In this document: in pieces, positions 37,181-46,586 of the stretch
Position numbering within the stretch: the stretch's first letter is position 1
Layout of the letters: each line of letters starts with the position of its first letter
From: Streptomyces tanashiensis
Lineage (GTDB): Bacteria; Actinomycetota; Actinomycetes; Streptomycetales; Streptomycetaceae
Assembly: GCF_014648895.1 (NCBI RefSeq)
Contig: NZ_BMRZ01000004.1
Location: 62,001-126,000 of the forward strand
Reading direction: 5' to 3'
DNA length: 64,000 nt
Notes under the pieces: generated by a model
What the model saw: only the letters and a program-made list of their open reading frames with translations
Told to the model about the DNA's origin: nothing
Database searches by the model: none
Program-made: the position numbers and the translations under genes

Positions 37181-38763
37181 CCCGCCTCCAGGTAGGGGCG
37201 GCGGAAGACCAGGGGGCCCGTGCCGTACGGGCGTACCGCGGCCAGCGCACGGTCGACCGCGGCCTCCAGGGCGCCGCTGGTGTCGACCGCGACGGCTTCG
37301 GTCCACGGCGACTCGCGCTCCGCCATGGCGATCGCGACGTCGATGTCCGCGTCGGACGGTCCGGTCGTGCGGGCTTGCAGGCGCGCAGCCGCCGTCGCGT
37401 CCGGGGCGTGACAGTGCAGAGCCACGAGGTCGGCGCTGGTGCGTTCGGCCATGCGCAGGGCGGCCTCGCGCTGTGCGGCGTTCGACCAGGTGGCGTCCAG
37501 TACGACGGACTCGCCGCAGGACAACAGGGCGGATGCGCGATCGAGCAGGGCCGCATACGTCCTGATGGTCCACTCGGGCGTGTACAGGCCCTCGCCGTAC
37601 GGGGCGGCGGCGGGCTGGTCCGCCGGGATGCCGGCGAGTTCCTTGCGTACGCGGTCGCTGCTGAGCAGCGTGACACCCAGGCGATCGGCCAGCGCTCCGG
37701 AGAGCGTGGACTTGCCGCTGCCGGGGAGGCCACCGACAAGGGTCAGGCCGACGGCGGAGGTGCGCAGATGGCGCAGCGTCGCCGCGATCAGTCGCCGTGC
37801 CGCGAACTCCGCGCCGGGAGCACCCTGGCGTGCCTGGATCAGGGAGACCTTGGCGCGGACGAAGGCACGGTAGGCGACGTAGTGGTGGCGCAGGGAGGGG
37901 GGCGCGGGGTCGCCGGAGTACTCGCTGTACCAGGTGAGGAAAGAGGCCGCCGACTCCGGTGCGTCGAGCTGTTCGAGGTCCATGGCCAGGAAGGCGGCGT
38001 CGTCGAGACCGTCGACGTAGCGGAGGCGGTCGTCGAATTCCAGACAGTCCAGGACGCGGGGGCCGTCGTCGAGACAGAAGATGTCCTCGGCGAGCAGGTC
38101 GCCGTGCCCGTCGACGATACGGCCCTGCCCGACGCGCATGTCGAACAGCTGGTCCCGGCCGGTGAGGTACCTTCGGACCAGCTTCTCGATCTCCTCCACG
38201 CCGTCGGGCAGGGCCATGCCTTCGGCCGCCAGGTCGCGCACCTGCGCGAAGCTCGCTTCCCAGCGTGATGACAGGGCGTCCCGCGTGCCCTGGGCATCGA
38301 CGTCCGCTGTGCGGGGTGCGTCCGCGTGCCGGGTGGCGAGGAGACGGGCCACTGCCCGCAGGCCGTCGCCGACGTCCGCCCCTTCTCGCACGAGCTGGGA
38401 CAGTCGGCGCTCCGCCGGCATGCGGCGCATCACCACGAGAGGTTCGGGTGCCTCCGTGTGCGGGGCACGGATCTCGCCCATGCCCAGATACACGTCGGGC
38501 GCGAAGCGACGGTTGAGCGCGACCTCACGTTCACACGCGGTCCGCCGTGCCGCCACGGCGGTGTAGTTCAGGAACGTGAGGTCGACCGGCTTCTTGAGCT
38601 TGTAGGCGCGATCGCCGACGAAGAGTACGACTGCGGTGTGGGTCTCGATCACCTCGGCCCGCGGGAGCGAGCCGGTGTCGAGCCCGGTGCCCGCCCCAAG
38701 CGCGTCCTCGTGATCCGGACGGCCCGCTTTGGCCTGCTCCCTCGGGTCGCCCGGCTCAGTCAC
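37177..38763 (-). CDS. bifunctional APH-like/AAA kinase, Rv2004c-like
   Basis: About 528 aa. The N-terminal part (~25-340) resembles an aminoglycoside-phosphotransferase fold: VVLFVGDRAYKLKKPVDL with the nucleotide Lys, GHGDLLAEDIFCLDDGP as the catalytic loop, and LEFDDRLRYVD. The C-terminal part is a P-loop kinase (AAA_33/gluconate-kinase-like): Walker A GGLPGSGKST, then VVLDATWSNAAQRE. M. tuberculosis Rv2004c has the same two-part layout and belongs to the DosR regulon. GAGGAG seven bases before the GTG at 38763 sets the start. Substrate unknown. Coupled to the HRP1-like gene. Confidence 0.88.
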   Translation of the reverse strand: MTEPGDPREQAKAGRPDHEDALGAGTGLDTGSLPRAEVIETHTAVVLFVGDRAYKLKKPVDLTFLNYTAVAARRTACEREVALNRRFAPDVYLGMGEIRAPHTEAPEPLVVMRRMPAERRLSQLVREGADVGDGLRAVARLLATRHADAPRTADVDAQGTRDALSSRWEASFAQVRDLAAEGMALPDGVEEIEKLVRRYLTGRDQLFDMRVGQGRIVDGHGDLLAEDIFCLDDGPRVLDCLEFDDRLRYVDGLDDAAFLAMDLEQLDAPESAASFLTWYSEYSGDPAPPSLRHHYVAYRAFVRAKVSLIQARQGAPGAEFAARRLIAATLRHLRTSAVGLTLVGGLPGSGKSTLSGALADRLGVTLLSSDRVRKELAGIPADQPAAAPYGEGLYTPEWTIRTYAALLDRASALLSCGESVVLDATWSNAAQREAALRMAERTSADLVALHCHAPDATAAARLQARTTGPSDADIDVAIAMAERESPWTEAVAVDTSGALEAAVDRALAAVRPYGTGPLVFRRPYLEAG

Positions 38764-38872
38764 CCGGACGCTCCTCGGCCGTGCTCTCCCGTGGTTTCCG
38801 GACGAGCTCCGAAGGGACGCATGCCGGTTCGAGGGCTGGCTCCATGGCGACCGCCTCCTTCCGTGCGATGCC

Positions 38873-38886
38873 GGGACGGACGGGCA
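38873..38886. promoter_or_regulatory. weak match to the recurring GGGCCG-nn-CGGCCC palindrome
   Basis: GGGACGGACGGGCA, 110 bases upstream of the Rv2004c-like gene, matches the best site of the set (63376) at 10 of 14 positions. Too weak to stand alone, but the distance resembles the strong sites. Confidence 0.25.
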
Positions 38887-39008
38887 TGCGGGCGTATCCG
38901 CAGGGGAGCGCACCGCTTCCCCTCAGAGAAGTACCTCAGGTCGTTCCGTCGCGCACGCGGGCCGCGACGAGCGCGCCTGCCGTGGCGGATCTCCCGCCGA
39001 CGACGACG

Positions 39009-39629
39009 TCACTCCGTTGTGCCGGAGGAAAGGCCCTGACTGCTCGTCGGGGGCAGGCCCGTCAGGACGAGGTCGACGGCGTCTTCGGCCCAGCCGGTGC
39101 GGCCGCCGCGTCCGGCCATGTAGTCGGCGTAGAAGGGGCCGAGAAGTGCGGAGACGGCTGCTTCGAGGTCGGTCCCGGGGCGGATCTCGCCTCGGTCGCG
39201 GGCCTGTTCGAGGACCTCGCGCAGCAGGGCGCGCCTGGGTAGGACGGTCCGTTCGCGCAGAAGGGTGAGGAGTTCGGGGGTGTGGGCCTCCTCGGCGAGG
39301 CAGGTGCCGATGAGAGCCATGCCGCGCACGCGTTCGACGGTAGCGGCGAAGTCCTGGAGGATGGCGATCAGGTCGGAGCGGGTGTCCCCGCTCGTGGGTG
39401 GGGCGTCGGCCATGCGCAGAGCGGCGAGGGCGGCGGTGAGCAGGTCGGCCTTGGTCTTCCAGCGCAGGTGGATGGTGGACTTGCTGACCTGCGCGGCGGC
39501 GGCGACCTGGCTGAGGCTCATGCGCGTGTAGCCGTGCGAGGCCAGCAGCTCCAGCGCCGCCTGGAGGATGGCGGCGTCCTTCTCGGCCGATCGCGGCCGC
39601 CCGGCACTTCTGCTCTCCGTATCACCCAT
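39009..39629 (-). CDS. TetR-family transcriptional repressor
   Basis: About 206 aa. The N-terminal helix-turn-helix reads ILQAALELLASHGYTRMSLSQVAAAAQVSKSTIHLRWKTKADLL; the C-terminal ~140 residues are the helical ligand and dimer domain. The first gene upstream on the same strand is the reductase. The same 15-bp inverted repeat (ACCGAGCGGTTCGGT) lies upstream of both, making autoregulation and control of the reductase likely. Confidence 0.92.
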   Translation of the reverse strand: MGDTESRSAGRPRSAEKDAAILQAALELLASHGYTRMSLSQVAAAAQVSKSTIHLRWKTKADLLTAALAALRMADAPPTSGDTRSDLIAILQDFAATVERVRGMALIGTCLAEEAHTPELLTLLRERTVLPRRALLREVLEQARDRGEIRPGTDLEAAVSALLGPFYADYMAGRGGRTGWAEDAVDLVLTGLPPTSSQGLSSGTTE

Positions 39630-39646
39630 CCGGTCAGGATAAGGCG

Positions 39647-39677
39647 AAATCCGCACCGAGCGGTTCGGTACGGATTT
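39647..39677. promoter_or_regulatory. TetR-type operator upstream of the repressor gene
   Basis: A 31-bp extended inverted repeat: outer arms AAATCCG / CGGATTT and inner ACCGA / TCGGT around GCGGT. It starts 18 bases before the TetR ATG. The inner 15 bases recur exactly at 40451. Confidence 0.8.
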
Positions 39678-39699
39678 CCGGTGGCCGATCAGCTCCTCG

Positions 39700-40386
39700 T
39701 CAGGCTCCGGCGACATGGAAGTTGAAGTCGGCGTGGCCGAGCGAACCCCACAGGCGCAGCCAGATCGGCAGCAGCATCTCCGCGCCGCGGGCGGTGCTGA
39801 TGTCACCGAGGTCGAGGACGCTGCTCTCGGGCCAGCCGAAGGAGACGAGCAGGTCGGTGACGGCCTGCTTGGCGCCCGGGTCGTCACCGGAGACGAACAC
39901 GCTGTGGTCGCCCGGGACACGCGTCGGATCGACCATGATCTGCGAGTTCATCGTGTTGAGGGTCTTCACGACCCTGGAGTCGGGGAAGGCGCGCTGGATC
40001 TGCTCGCCGAGGCTGTCGGTGTTGACCGGCTTCAGCGACGGAGGCATGCCCTGGGAGAAGTCCAGCGGGTTGGCGATGTCGATGAGCACCTTGCCCGCCA
40101 GGTTCGTCGCACCGGCCGCTTCCAGGGCCTGCAGGCTGCCGGCGCCCGCGGTGGTGTTGACGACCGTCTCGCCCCAGGAGGCAGCGTCGGCGAAGGCCTC
40201 CAAGCGGATCCGGTCATGCAGGGCGAGCCACTGGGCGAACGGCGGGTTTCCGTAACCGTCGGGCTCGGTGCGCGCGAGCGTCGCCTTCGGGTCGCGGGTG
40301 CCGATGACGACCTCGTGTCCGAGGGAAGCCACCTTTGCTGCGATGGTCCGGCCGACGATGCCGGTGCCGAGAACTGCGTAGCGCAC
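39700..40386 (-). CDS. NAD(P)-binding reductase, F420-dependent NADP reductase-like
   Basis: About 228 aa. The Rossmann motif sits at the N-terminus (YAVLGTGIVGRTIAAKVASLGHEVVIGTRDP), followed by VVNTTAGAGSLQALE, KVLIDIANPLDFSQG and VVKTLNTMNSQIMVDP, the pattern of the NADPH:F420 oxidoreductase/YqeK-like dinucleotide-binding family. Actual use of F420 is not shown. Expression is probably repressed by the neighbouring TetR protein through the operator 65 bases upstream. Confidence 0.9.
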   Translation of the reverse strand: MRYAVLGTGIVGRTIAAKVASLGHEVVIGTRDPKATLARTEPDGYGNPPFAQWLALHDRIRLEAFADAASWGETVVNTTAGAGSLQALEAAGATNLAGKVLIDIANPLDFSQGMPPSLKPVNTDSLGEQIQRAFPDSRVVKTLNTMNSQIMVDPTRVPGDHSVFVSGDDPGAKQAVTDLLVSFGWPESSVLDLGDISTARGAEMLLPIWLRLWGSLGHADFNFHVAGA

Positions 40387-40450
40387 GGGAGAGGTCCTTC
40401 CGGGAGTGAGGAGACACGACAGCAGGGCCGTCTTGCTCCTTTAAATCTAA

Positions 40451-40465
40451 ACCGAGCGGTTCGGT
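40451..40465. promoter_or_regulatory. TetR-type operator upstream of the reductase gene
   Basis: ACCGAGCGGTTCGGT, identical to the core at 39655-39669, lies 65 bases before the reductase ATG, next to an AT-rich TTTAAATCTAAA stretch suitable for a promoter. Confidence 0.8.
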
Positions 40466-40593
40466 ATTGCAAGAGCTGCCTCGGTTGCAGGGGGTGGGCG
40501 GGAGGGCGCCTTCTGGGGAGTGGGCGGGGGTTGTCGCTGCCGCGCCGGAACAAGCTGTGCGGCGGGTCTTTACGCGCGCAGGTGGCTGCACTA

Positions 40594-40625
40594 ATTTTCG
40601 GCAAGATTCAGCAAGAGATTTCAGC
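40594..40625 (+). promoter_or_regulatory. direct CAAGA repeats before the isoamylase gene
   Basis: An unusually AT-rich stretch for this genome contains GGCAAGATTCAGCAAGAG, two CAAGA copies 11 bases apart. Streptomyces amylase promoters carry CAAG-type repeats bound by the maltose regulator MalR; the link here is inference. Confidence 0.35.
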
Positions 40626-40681
40626 CAGCGGCGTCCGGGACGACGCCGGAGGCTTCCCGTTGCCCGCCCTCAGGAGCCGCC

Positions 40682-43048
40682 ATGTCCGCGTTCCACCCTG
40701 CCCGCCCCCGGAGAAAGCGCCGCACGGTTCTGCGCGCTGCGACGGTCGGCCTCGCGGCGACGGCCGCGTTCACCGGCGTTGCCGTCCCCGTGCCACTCGT
40801 CACGCCCGCCGCGGCCGCCGCGGGCGGTCCGCTGGGTGCGCGGTACGACGCGTCCGGCGCCAACGTGGAGTTCCGGATCCACTCCTCGCGCGCCACCCGC
40901 ATCCAGCTGTACCTCTACACTGCGGCCACCGGAGTCCACGAGGCCGCCGCGCTCACGCTCACCAAGGACTCCGGCACGGGCGTCTGGTCCGTGACCGTGC
41001 CGGTCGCCACGATCCGGCAGCAGTACGGCATCACCGGCCCGGTCTACTACGGCTACCGGGCCTGGGGCCCGAACTGGCCGTACGACGCGACGTGGACCAA
41101 GGGCTCCACGGCGGGCTTCGTGTCGGATGTGGACGGCGCGGGCAACCGGTTCAACCCGAACAAGCTGCTCACCGATCCGTACGCGCTGGAACTCAGCCAC
41201 GACCCGCTCACCCCGGGCGGCCCGTCGAAGACCGTCTACGGCACCGGCCCGTCGTACCGCGCAGTCGACAACGGGACGCAGGCGCCCAAGGGCATCGTGC
41301 TGGCGGCCGACACGACGAGCACCGGAACCAAGCCGACCCGAGCCCTCAAGGACGACGTCGTCTACGAAGTGCACGTCAGGGGGCTCACGAAGAGCGACCC
41401 GTCCGTTCCGGCCGCGTATCAAGGCACCTACAAAGGCGCCGGACTCAAGGCCGCCGACCTCGCGGCCCTCGGCGTCACCGCGGTGGAGTTCCTTCCCCTT
41501 CAGGAGACCCAGAACGACACCGACGACGTCGACGCCACCGGCACGGCGGGAGACAACTACTGGGGGTACGAGACCCTCAACTTCTTCGCCCCGGACCGCC
41601 GTTACGCCGCCGACAACAGCCCCGGCGGGCCGACCCGTGAGTTCAAGGAGATGGTGAAGGCCTACCACGACGCCGGGATCAAGGTCTTCACCGACGTCGT
41701 GTACAACCACGCCGCCGAGGGCGGGCCGTGGAACGCCGGCGACAAGAACACCTACAGCCTGTACAACATGCGGGGCCTGGACAATCCCACCTACTACTCG
41801 CTCACCGGCGACAGGCAGGCGTCCTGGGACAACACCGGTGTCAACGGCAATCTCAACACCTACAACCCCGTCACCAGGGACCTCATCGCCGACTCGCTCG
41901 CCCACTGGAAGGACGCCCTGGGCGTCGACGGCTTCCGGTTCGACCTGGCTCCCGTCCTCGGCAACACCTGCGAGCACGGCTGCTTCCAGTACAGTCGCAC
42001 CGACCCGAACACCGCCCTGAACCGGATCACCGCCCTGATGCCCCCGCGGCCCGCGGGCGGCGGCTCCGGCACCGACTGGATCGCCGAGCCCTGGGCCCTG
42101 GGCAGCGGCACCTACCAGGTCGGCAACTTTCCTACCGGCTGGTCCGAATGGAATGACAAGTTCCGCGACACCGTACGCCGCGACCAGAACGCCATGGGCA
42201 ACGAGAACGTCACCCCCGGCGACCTCGCCACCCGCTTCGCCGGATCCTCCGACCTGTACGCATCGAGCGGTCGGGCGCCCTGGAACTCGGTCAACTTCGT
42301 GGTCGCTCACGACGGGTTCACCCTCGCCGACCTGTACCGCTGCAACACCAAGAACAACAATCAGGCCTGGCCGTACGGACCGTCCGACGGCGGATCGGAC
42401 TACAACCTGTCCTGGGACCAGGCGGGCGTCGCCGCCGATCAGCGCAAGGCGGCCCGCAACGGCCTCGCCCTGCTCATGCTGTCCGCCGGAACCCCGATGA
42501 TGACCGGCGGCGACGAGTTCCTTCGCTCGGTCAACTGCAACAACAACCCCTACAACTTGGACTCCTCCGCGAACTGGCTCAGCACGTCCTGGTCGTCGGA
42601 CCAGTCCACGTTCCGCACCTACGCGCAGCGCCTGATCGCCTTCCGCAAGGCCCATCCCGCCCTGCGCCCGGCGACCTTCTACAGCGCGTCGGACGGCAAT
42701 GGCAACGGCATGGGTCAGCTCGAGTGGTTCACCCCGGCAGGGGCGGCTCCCGACGGCGCGTACTGGAGCAATGTCAACAACCACGCTCTGGCATGGCGTT
42801 ACGACGGAACCGAACTCGGCGACCCGAACAGCGCGGTCTACGTCGGGTACAACGGCTGGTCCGGAGCCGTCGACTTCACGCTCCCGTCCCCGGGCGCGGG
42901 CAAGAACTGGTACCGCGTCACCGACACGTCCACCTGGGCCGAGGGTGCGGGTCAGTTCGCCCAGCCGGGCGGCGAGGCCCTGATCGGCGGCGCCGGCACC
43001 GTCTACCGCCTGAACGGCCGCTCCACCCTCCTGCTGATCGCCAAGTAG
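40682..43048 (+). CDS. secreted isoamylase/debranching enzyme (GH13)
   Basis: About 788 aa. The N-terminus is a long signal peptide with clustered arginines (RPRRKRRTVLRAATVG), possibly Tat, ending near TPAAAAA. An N-terminal CBM48-like domain (~50-200) precedes the GH13 barrel. Catalytic residues visible are Asp421 in DGFRFDLA, Glu469 in WIAEPWA and Asp544 in VVAHDGF; GGDEFLRS follows. The fold resembles bacterial isoamylase, which hydrolyses alpha-1,6 branches of glycogen and amylopectin outside the cell. AGGAG precedes the ATG. Confidence 0.93.
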   Translation: MSAFHPARPRRKRRTVLRAATVGLAATAAFTGVAVPVPLVTPAAAAAGGPLGARYDASGANVEFRIHSSRATRIQLYLYTAATGVHEAAALTLTKDSGTGVWSVTVPVATIRQQYGITGPVYYGYRAWGPNWPYDATWTKGSTAGFVSDVDGAGNRFNPNKLLTDPYALELSHDPLTPGGPSKTVYGTGPSYRAVDNGTQAPKGIVLAADTTSTGTKPTRALKDDVVYEVHVRGLTKSDPSVPAAYQGTYKGAGLKAADLAALGVTAVEFLPLQETQNDTDDVDATGTAGDNYWGYETLNFFAPDRRYAADNSPGGPTREFKEMVKAYHDAGIKVFTDVVYNHAAEGGPWNAGDKNTYSLYNMRGLDNPTYYSLTGDRQASWDNTGVNGNLNTYNPVTRDLIADSLAHWKDALGVDGFRFDLAPVLGNTCEHGCFQYSRTDPNTALNRITALMPPRPAGGGSGTDWIAEPWALGSGTYQVGNFPTGWSEWNDKFRDTVRRDQNAMGNENVTPGDLATRFAGSSDLYASSGRAPWNSVNFVVAHDGFTLADLYRCNTKNNNQAWPYGPSDGGSDYNLSWDQAGVAADQRKAARNGLALLMLSAGTPMMTGGDEFLRSVNCNNNPYNLDSSANWLSTSWSSDQSTFRTYAQRLIAFRKAHPALRPATFYSASDGNGNGMGQLEWFTPAGAAPDGAYWSNVNNHALAWRYDGTELGDPNSAVYVGYNGWSGAVDFTLPSPGAGKNWYRVTDTSTWAEGAGQFAQPGGEALIGGAGTVYRLNGRSTLLLIAK

Positions 43049-43053
43049 CTGTC

Positions 43054-43081
43054 GGGGAGGCGGGCACCCGCACGCCTCCCC
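43054..43081 (+). terminator. hairpin after the isoamylase gene
   Basis: Perfect nine-bp stem GGGGAGGCG / CGCCTCCCC with a ten-base loop, five bases after the stop codon. Confidence 0.65.
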
Positions 43082-43102
43082 TCCCTCTCAGGGGCCGCCC
43101 TC

Positions 43103-43840
43103 ATGAGCAATCCGCCACGCGGGGAAGCCCGCCCCCGACCGGCCTCTGCCTTCTCTTCGCGCTGATCGGCATGCTGGCGGCGCTGCTGCCGGCCGTGACC
43201 GCGCACGCGGCGACGACCGCGACCGTCTACTGCAAGCCGGCCGCGAGCTGGATCGCCGTCAACATCCACCACGCCCCGGCCGGCGGCAGCCGGACCACAA
43301 CCCCCGGCCTACCCATGACGGCGGCCTGCGCCGGCTTGTACAAGAGGACGGTAGATCTGGGCATGGCCTCCGGCCTGGCCGCCACGTTCAACAACGGTTC
43401 CGGAACGTGGGACGACCACGGCGGCGCCAACCACCAGCTCGGCACCGGCACGATCACCGTCAGGGACGGGGCGATCGCCCACAGCGACCCGTGCGGCTCG
43501 ACACAGCCACCGCAGGGCAACGCCGCGACCGTCCGGTACTCCGCCGCCACGGTCGGGTGGACCACTGTCAACCTGCACTGGGCACCCACCGGCGGCTCCT
43601 GGACCACCGCCCCGGGCACGGGCATGGAACCGGCCTGCACTGGCTGGGTGAAGAAGACCGTCGATCTGGGCGCCGCCACTACCTGGCAAGCCACCTTCAA
43701 CAACGGCAACGGCGTCTGGGACAACAACAACAGCGCCAACTACCAGCTCGGCAACGGGAACTCCACAGTGCGTCCTCGACCTCGCCGGGGCCAACGCGGC
43801 GCCCGGCAAGATCGGCGCGGACGGGCCGTACCCGCAGTAG
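43103..43840 (+). pseudogene. secreted protein with two CBM25 starch-binding modules, frameshifted
   Basis: Two tandem CBM25-type modules are clear: ATVYCKPAASWIAVNIHHAP...FNNGSGTWDDHGGANHQLG and a second near 43530-43760 with the same WTTVNLHWAP and FNNGNGVWDNN signatures. The likely ATG at 43103 (MSNPPRGEARPR) is out of frame with the signal peptide (LLFALIGMLAALLP); one base missing from the C-run at 43132-43136 explains it. A second shift near 43770 would give the natural-looking tail AGANAAPGKIGADGPYPQ ending at 43840. Sequencing slips in homopolymers are possible. Confidence 0.7.
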
Positions 43841-43986
43841 CGCCGAGCCCCGACACCGGCTTTGTGCGTTCCTGCACGAGAGCGGGGCCCTTGGCGGTGC
43901 TGTCGCCGAGGGCCCCGATCGCGGGTTCCACCCGGAAAGCGAGCAGTGCCTGGCGGAGGCAAGGGTGTTGCCGCTGCTGAGGCCGG

Positions 43987-44371
43987 TCATTCCGCGACGC
44001 GGACCGCGAGCGCGGGGCGGATGGCGGCCGCACGTCGGGCTGGGCCGATCGTGGCCAGGAGCGAGGGGGCGAAGGTGGCTGCTGCCAGGCCGAGGATGCT
44101 GGTCCATTCGGCGGGGAACCCTCCTTCGAGGGGTGCGGTAGGCCTCCTGTCGTACGGAGAAGTTCAGTGTGTCGCCGACGACCAGGGCCCCGGTGACGAT
44201 GGCCGTTCCGAGCATCGAACCGCCGATCACGAGTGCTGCCTCGGTGCGCCGGCGGGCGACCTGCCGGAAGGCCAGCCGCCGTGACACCGGCTGCCGGACG
44301 GCCACCAGCCCCAGGGCCGCGAGGGCGAGCGCGAGGGCGGTGAGCAGCGGGACGAGGAGGTTCGGGTACAT
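43987..44371 (-). pseudogene. FtsX-type ABC permease with large internal deletion
   Basis: The first ~80 residues (MYPNLLVPLLTALALALAAL, then SRRLAFRQVARRRTEAALVIGGSMLG) and the last ~40 (LGLAAATFAPSLLATIGP, ARRAAAIRPALAVRVAE) of a long FtsX-family permease remain, in different frames. The hundreds of residues expected between them are missing. Its start is two bases after the stop of the broken ATPase gene, so both belonged to one exporter operon that is now inactive. Confidence 0.8.
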
Positions 44372-44373
44372 GG

Positions 44374-45112
44374 TCAGCCCATGGGGATGTCGCGGATCGA
44401 GGCCGGGGCGGTGACTGCCTGGCGGACGTCGTCGACCAGTTGCCCGTCGCGCATCCGGATCAGTCGGGGGACGCGGGCGCCGATGGCGCTGTCATGCGTG
44501 ACCAGGACGATCGTCTGGCCCTCGTCCCGGTTGAGCGCGCACAGCAGGTCCATGACCTGCTCGGCCATCGCGCTGTCGAGGTTGCCGGTGGGTTCGTCCG
44601 CCCACACGATGGCCGGGCGTCCGGCCAGGGCGCGGGCGATGGTCACGCGCTGCTGTTCACCGCCGGACATCTCGCTCGGCCGGTGCTCGACCCGGTGGCC
44701 GAGCTCCACCCGGTCGAGCATGTTCCAGAGCCCTGCGACGCGCTTCACGGGGCCGGGTGCCCACGAGCAACAGGGGCAGCTCGACGTTCTCCACCGCGGA
44801 GAAGACCGGTATGAGATTGAACGCCTGGAAGACGAAGCCCATGGTGTGCGCCCGGTGCTCCGTGCGCGCCGCGTCCGACATCGCGAACAGATCGTGGCCG
44901 TCGACCTCCACCCGGCCGCCGTCGATGTCATCGAGCCCCGACAGGCAGTTGAGCAGAGTGGTCTTCCCGGAACCGGACGGTCCCATGACCCCCACCATCT
45001 CCCCGTGACGCACCACGAGATCCAGATCGAGCAGGGCGGTGACCTCCACGGAGCCCGTCCGGTAGATCTTGCGTACCCCGGTGGCGACGAGGAGTGCCCG
45101 GTCGGTGTTCAT
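44374..45112 (-). pseudogene. ABC exporter ATP-binding protein, frameshifted
   Basis: The first frame from ATG 45112 gives the N-terminal half with Walker A GPSGSGKTT and VFQAFNLIPVFSAVENVELP. The second frame carries EMSGGEQQRVTIARAL and Walker B IVWADEPTGNLDS to the stop at 44374. One extra base near 44725 separates RRRALE from MLDRVELG. Without it this would be a ~245-aa LolD/MacB-type ATPase. Its permease partner is also broken, which argues for true decay rather than a sequencing slip. Confidence 0.8.
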
Positions 45113-45233
45113 GCTCTCCATACCAACCGCCAGAAGGAGGTGAAGGCTACGGCCACCCAGCTCCGGAGGAGGGGCCGAAGGGCCTAGTCGCCGGTTCACC
45201 TTGAGACCCGCTCAAGCGCGTTCGCCATCGTGG

Positions 45234-46448
45234 TCAGGCGTCCGCTGCCGCTCGCGCGCGTCGCCGGACGGCGGTGGCGGACAGGGTTCCCGCGCCCGCC
45301 GCGGTGACGGCGAGGAGGACGAATCCCCAGGTGTAGTCGTGCGCGATGCCGTCGACCGCCCCCATCACGAGGGGTGGGAAGAAGCCGCCGAGGCCGCCCG
45401 CCGCACCGACCACTCCCGTCACCGAGCCGACCCGCTCGGCCGGGACCAGTCGTGCGACGAGCGCGAAGACCGCCCCGGACCCGGCGCCCAGGCCCGCGGC
45501 CATGCCGAGGAAGGCCACCGTTCCCACGGGGACCAGTTCCGTCTCGAACGCCGCGACCAGGGCGCACGTCGAAACGAGCCCGTACGAAGCCGTCAGCACG
45601 GGCACGGGGTGGACGCGGTCCGACAGCCAGCCGCCCACGGGCCGCATGGCCACGGCGAGTACGACGAATCCTGCGGTTCTCAGTGCCGCGTCGGAGCGGC
45701 CGAGCTCGTAGGCCCGGGTGAGGTAGGTCGGCAGGTAGACGCTGAAGGCGACGAACCCGCCGAAGGACACGGCGTACAGGAAGGCCAGCTGCCAGGTGGC
45801 GGGCGTACGCACGGCGAGGGCAGTGCGCGAGAGCATCGACCCTGTCGCCGTCGCGCGCCCCGGACGGTCGCGGAGCAGGAACCAGGCCACCCCGGCGTAC
45901 ACGGCGAGGCAGGCGGCCACGAGATCGAAGGGGAAGGACCGCCCGACGGCGTCGGTGAGCTGGACGGTGGTGAAGGCCGACAGGGCCGTTCCACCGGTGC
46001 CGATGCCGAAGATTCCGAGGGCGACGCCCCGCCGTGCGGGTGGGTACCAGGCGTTGACGAACGGCACACCGACGGCGAAGGCCGTCCCCCCGAGCCCGAG
46101 CAGGAAACCGCCCGCGAGCACCTCGGCCAACGAGTCGGCCAGGTGACCCAGGTACAGCACGGGCAGGATCGTCAGGCCCGCGACGAGCGGGAAGACGCGG
46201 CGTGCGCCCCAGCGGTCCGTCAGCGCCCCCGCCGGGATCCGGCCGAGCGCGCCCACCACCACGGGCACGGCGACCACCAGCGACTGCTCGAAGGAGCTGA
46301 GGCCGAGGTCGTCCCGGAGCCGCGGGCCGAGCGGGGCAAGCAGCGCCCACGCCCAGAAGCAGAGGGCGAACCCGGTGGTGGCGAGGAACAGCATCTGCCA
46401 GGGCCGCGGTGCATCCGTGACCAGTGGGCTCCCCGAGTTCCGGACCAT
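45234..46448 (-). CDS. NarK-type nitrate/nitrite MFS transporter
   Basis: About 404 aa with ~12 hydrophobic helices. The nitrate-porter-like start GFALCFWAWALLAPLGPRL is followed by the MFS loop motif GRIPAGALTDRWGARRV, and a Gly-rich signature is visible in GIFGIGTGGTALSAF. GGGAGG lies five bases before the ATG at 46448. NarK2 of M. tuberculosis is DosR-regulated, and here the gene is divergent from the formate dehydrogenase genes across a shared palindrome at 46573. No nitrate reductase is seen in the window. Confidence 0.87.
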   Translation of the reverse strand: MVRNSGSPLVTDAPRPWQMLFLATTGFALCFWAWALLAPLGPRLRDDLGLSSFEQSLVVAVPVVVGALGRIPAGALTDRWGARRVFPLVAGLTILPVLYLGHLADSLAEVLAGGFLLGLGGTAFAVGVPFVNAWYPPARRGVALGIFGIGTGGTALSAFTTVQLTDAVGRSFPFDLVAACLAVYAGVAWFLLRDRPGRATATGSMLSRTALAVRTPATWQLAFLYAVSFGGFVAFSVYLPTYLTRAYELGRSDAALRTAGFVVLAVAMRPVGGWLSDRVHPVPVLTASYGLVSTCALVAAFETELVPVGTVAFLGMAAGLGAGSGAVFALVARLVPAERVGSVTGVVGAAGGLGGFFPPLVMGAVDGIAHDYTWGFVLLAVTAAGAGTLSATAVRRRARAAADA

Positions 46449-46572
46449 GGCGGCCTCCCGGCAGCGATCCGCAGGGGCGACGTGAGCCCTGCTCCTTCCC
46501 ACCCTCCGGCCGTCGGGATCCCGGCTCCATGGGCCGCTCGTTCCCATCCGTGGCCGACCGGACCCCTGCCGT

Positions 46573-46586
46573 GGGCCGGTCGGCCC
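46573..46586. promoter_or_regulatory. palindromic site GGGCCGGTCGGCCC
   Basis: It lies between the divergent NarK-like and SHOCT/formate dehydrogenase genes, 125 and 93 bases from their starts. One of five close relatives in this island (others at 59143, 60187, 60399 and 63376). Confidence 0.65.
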
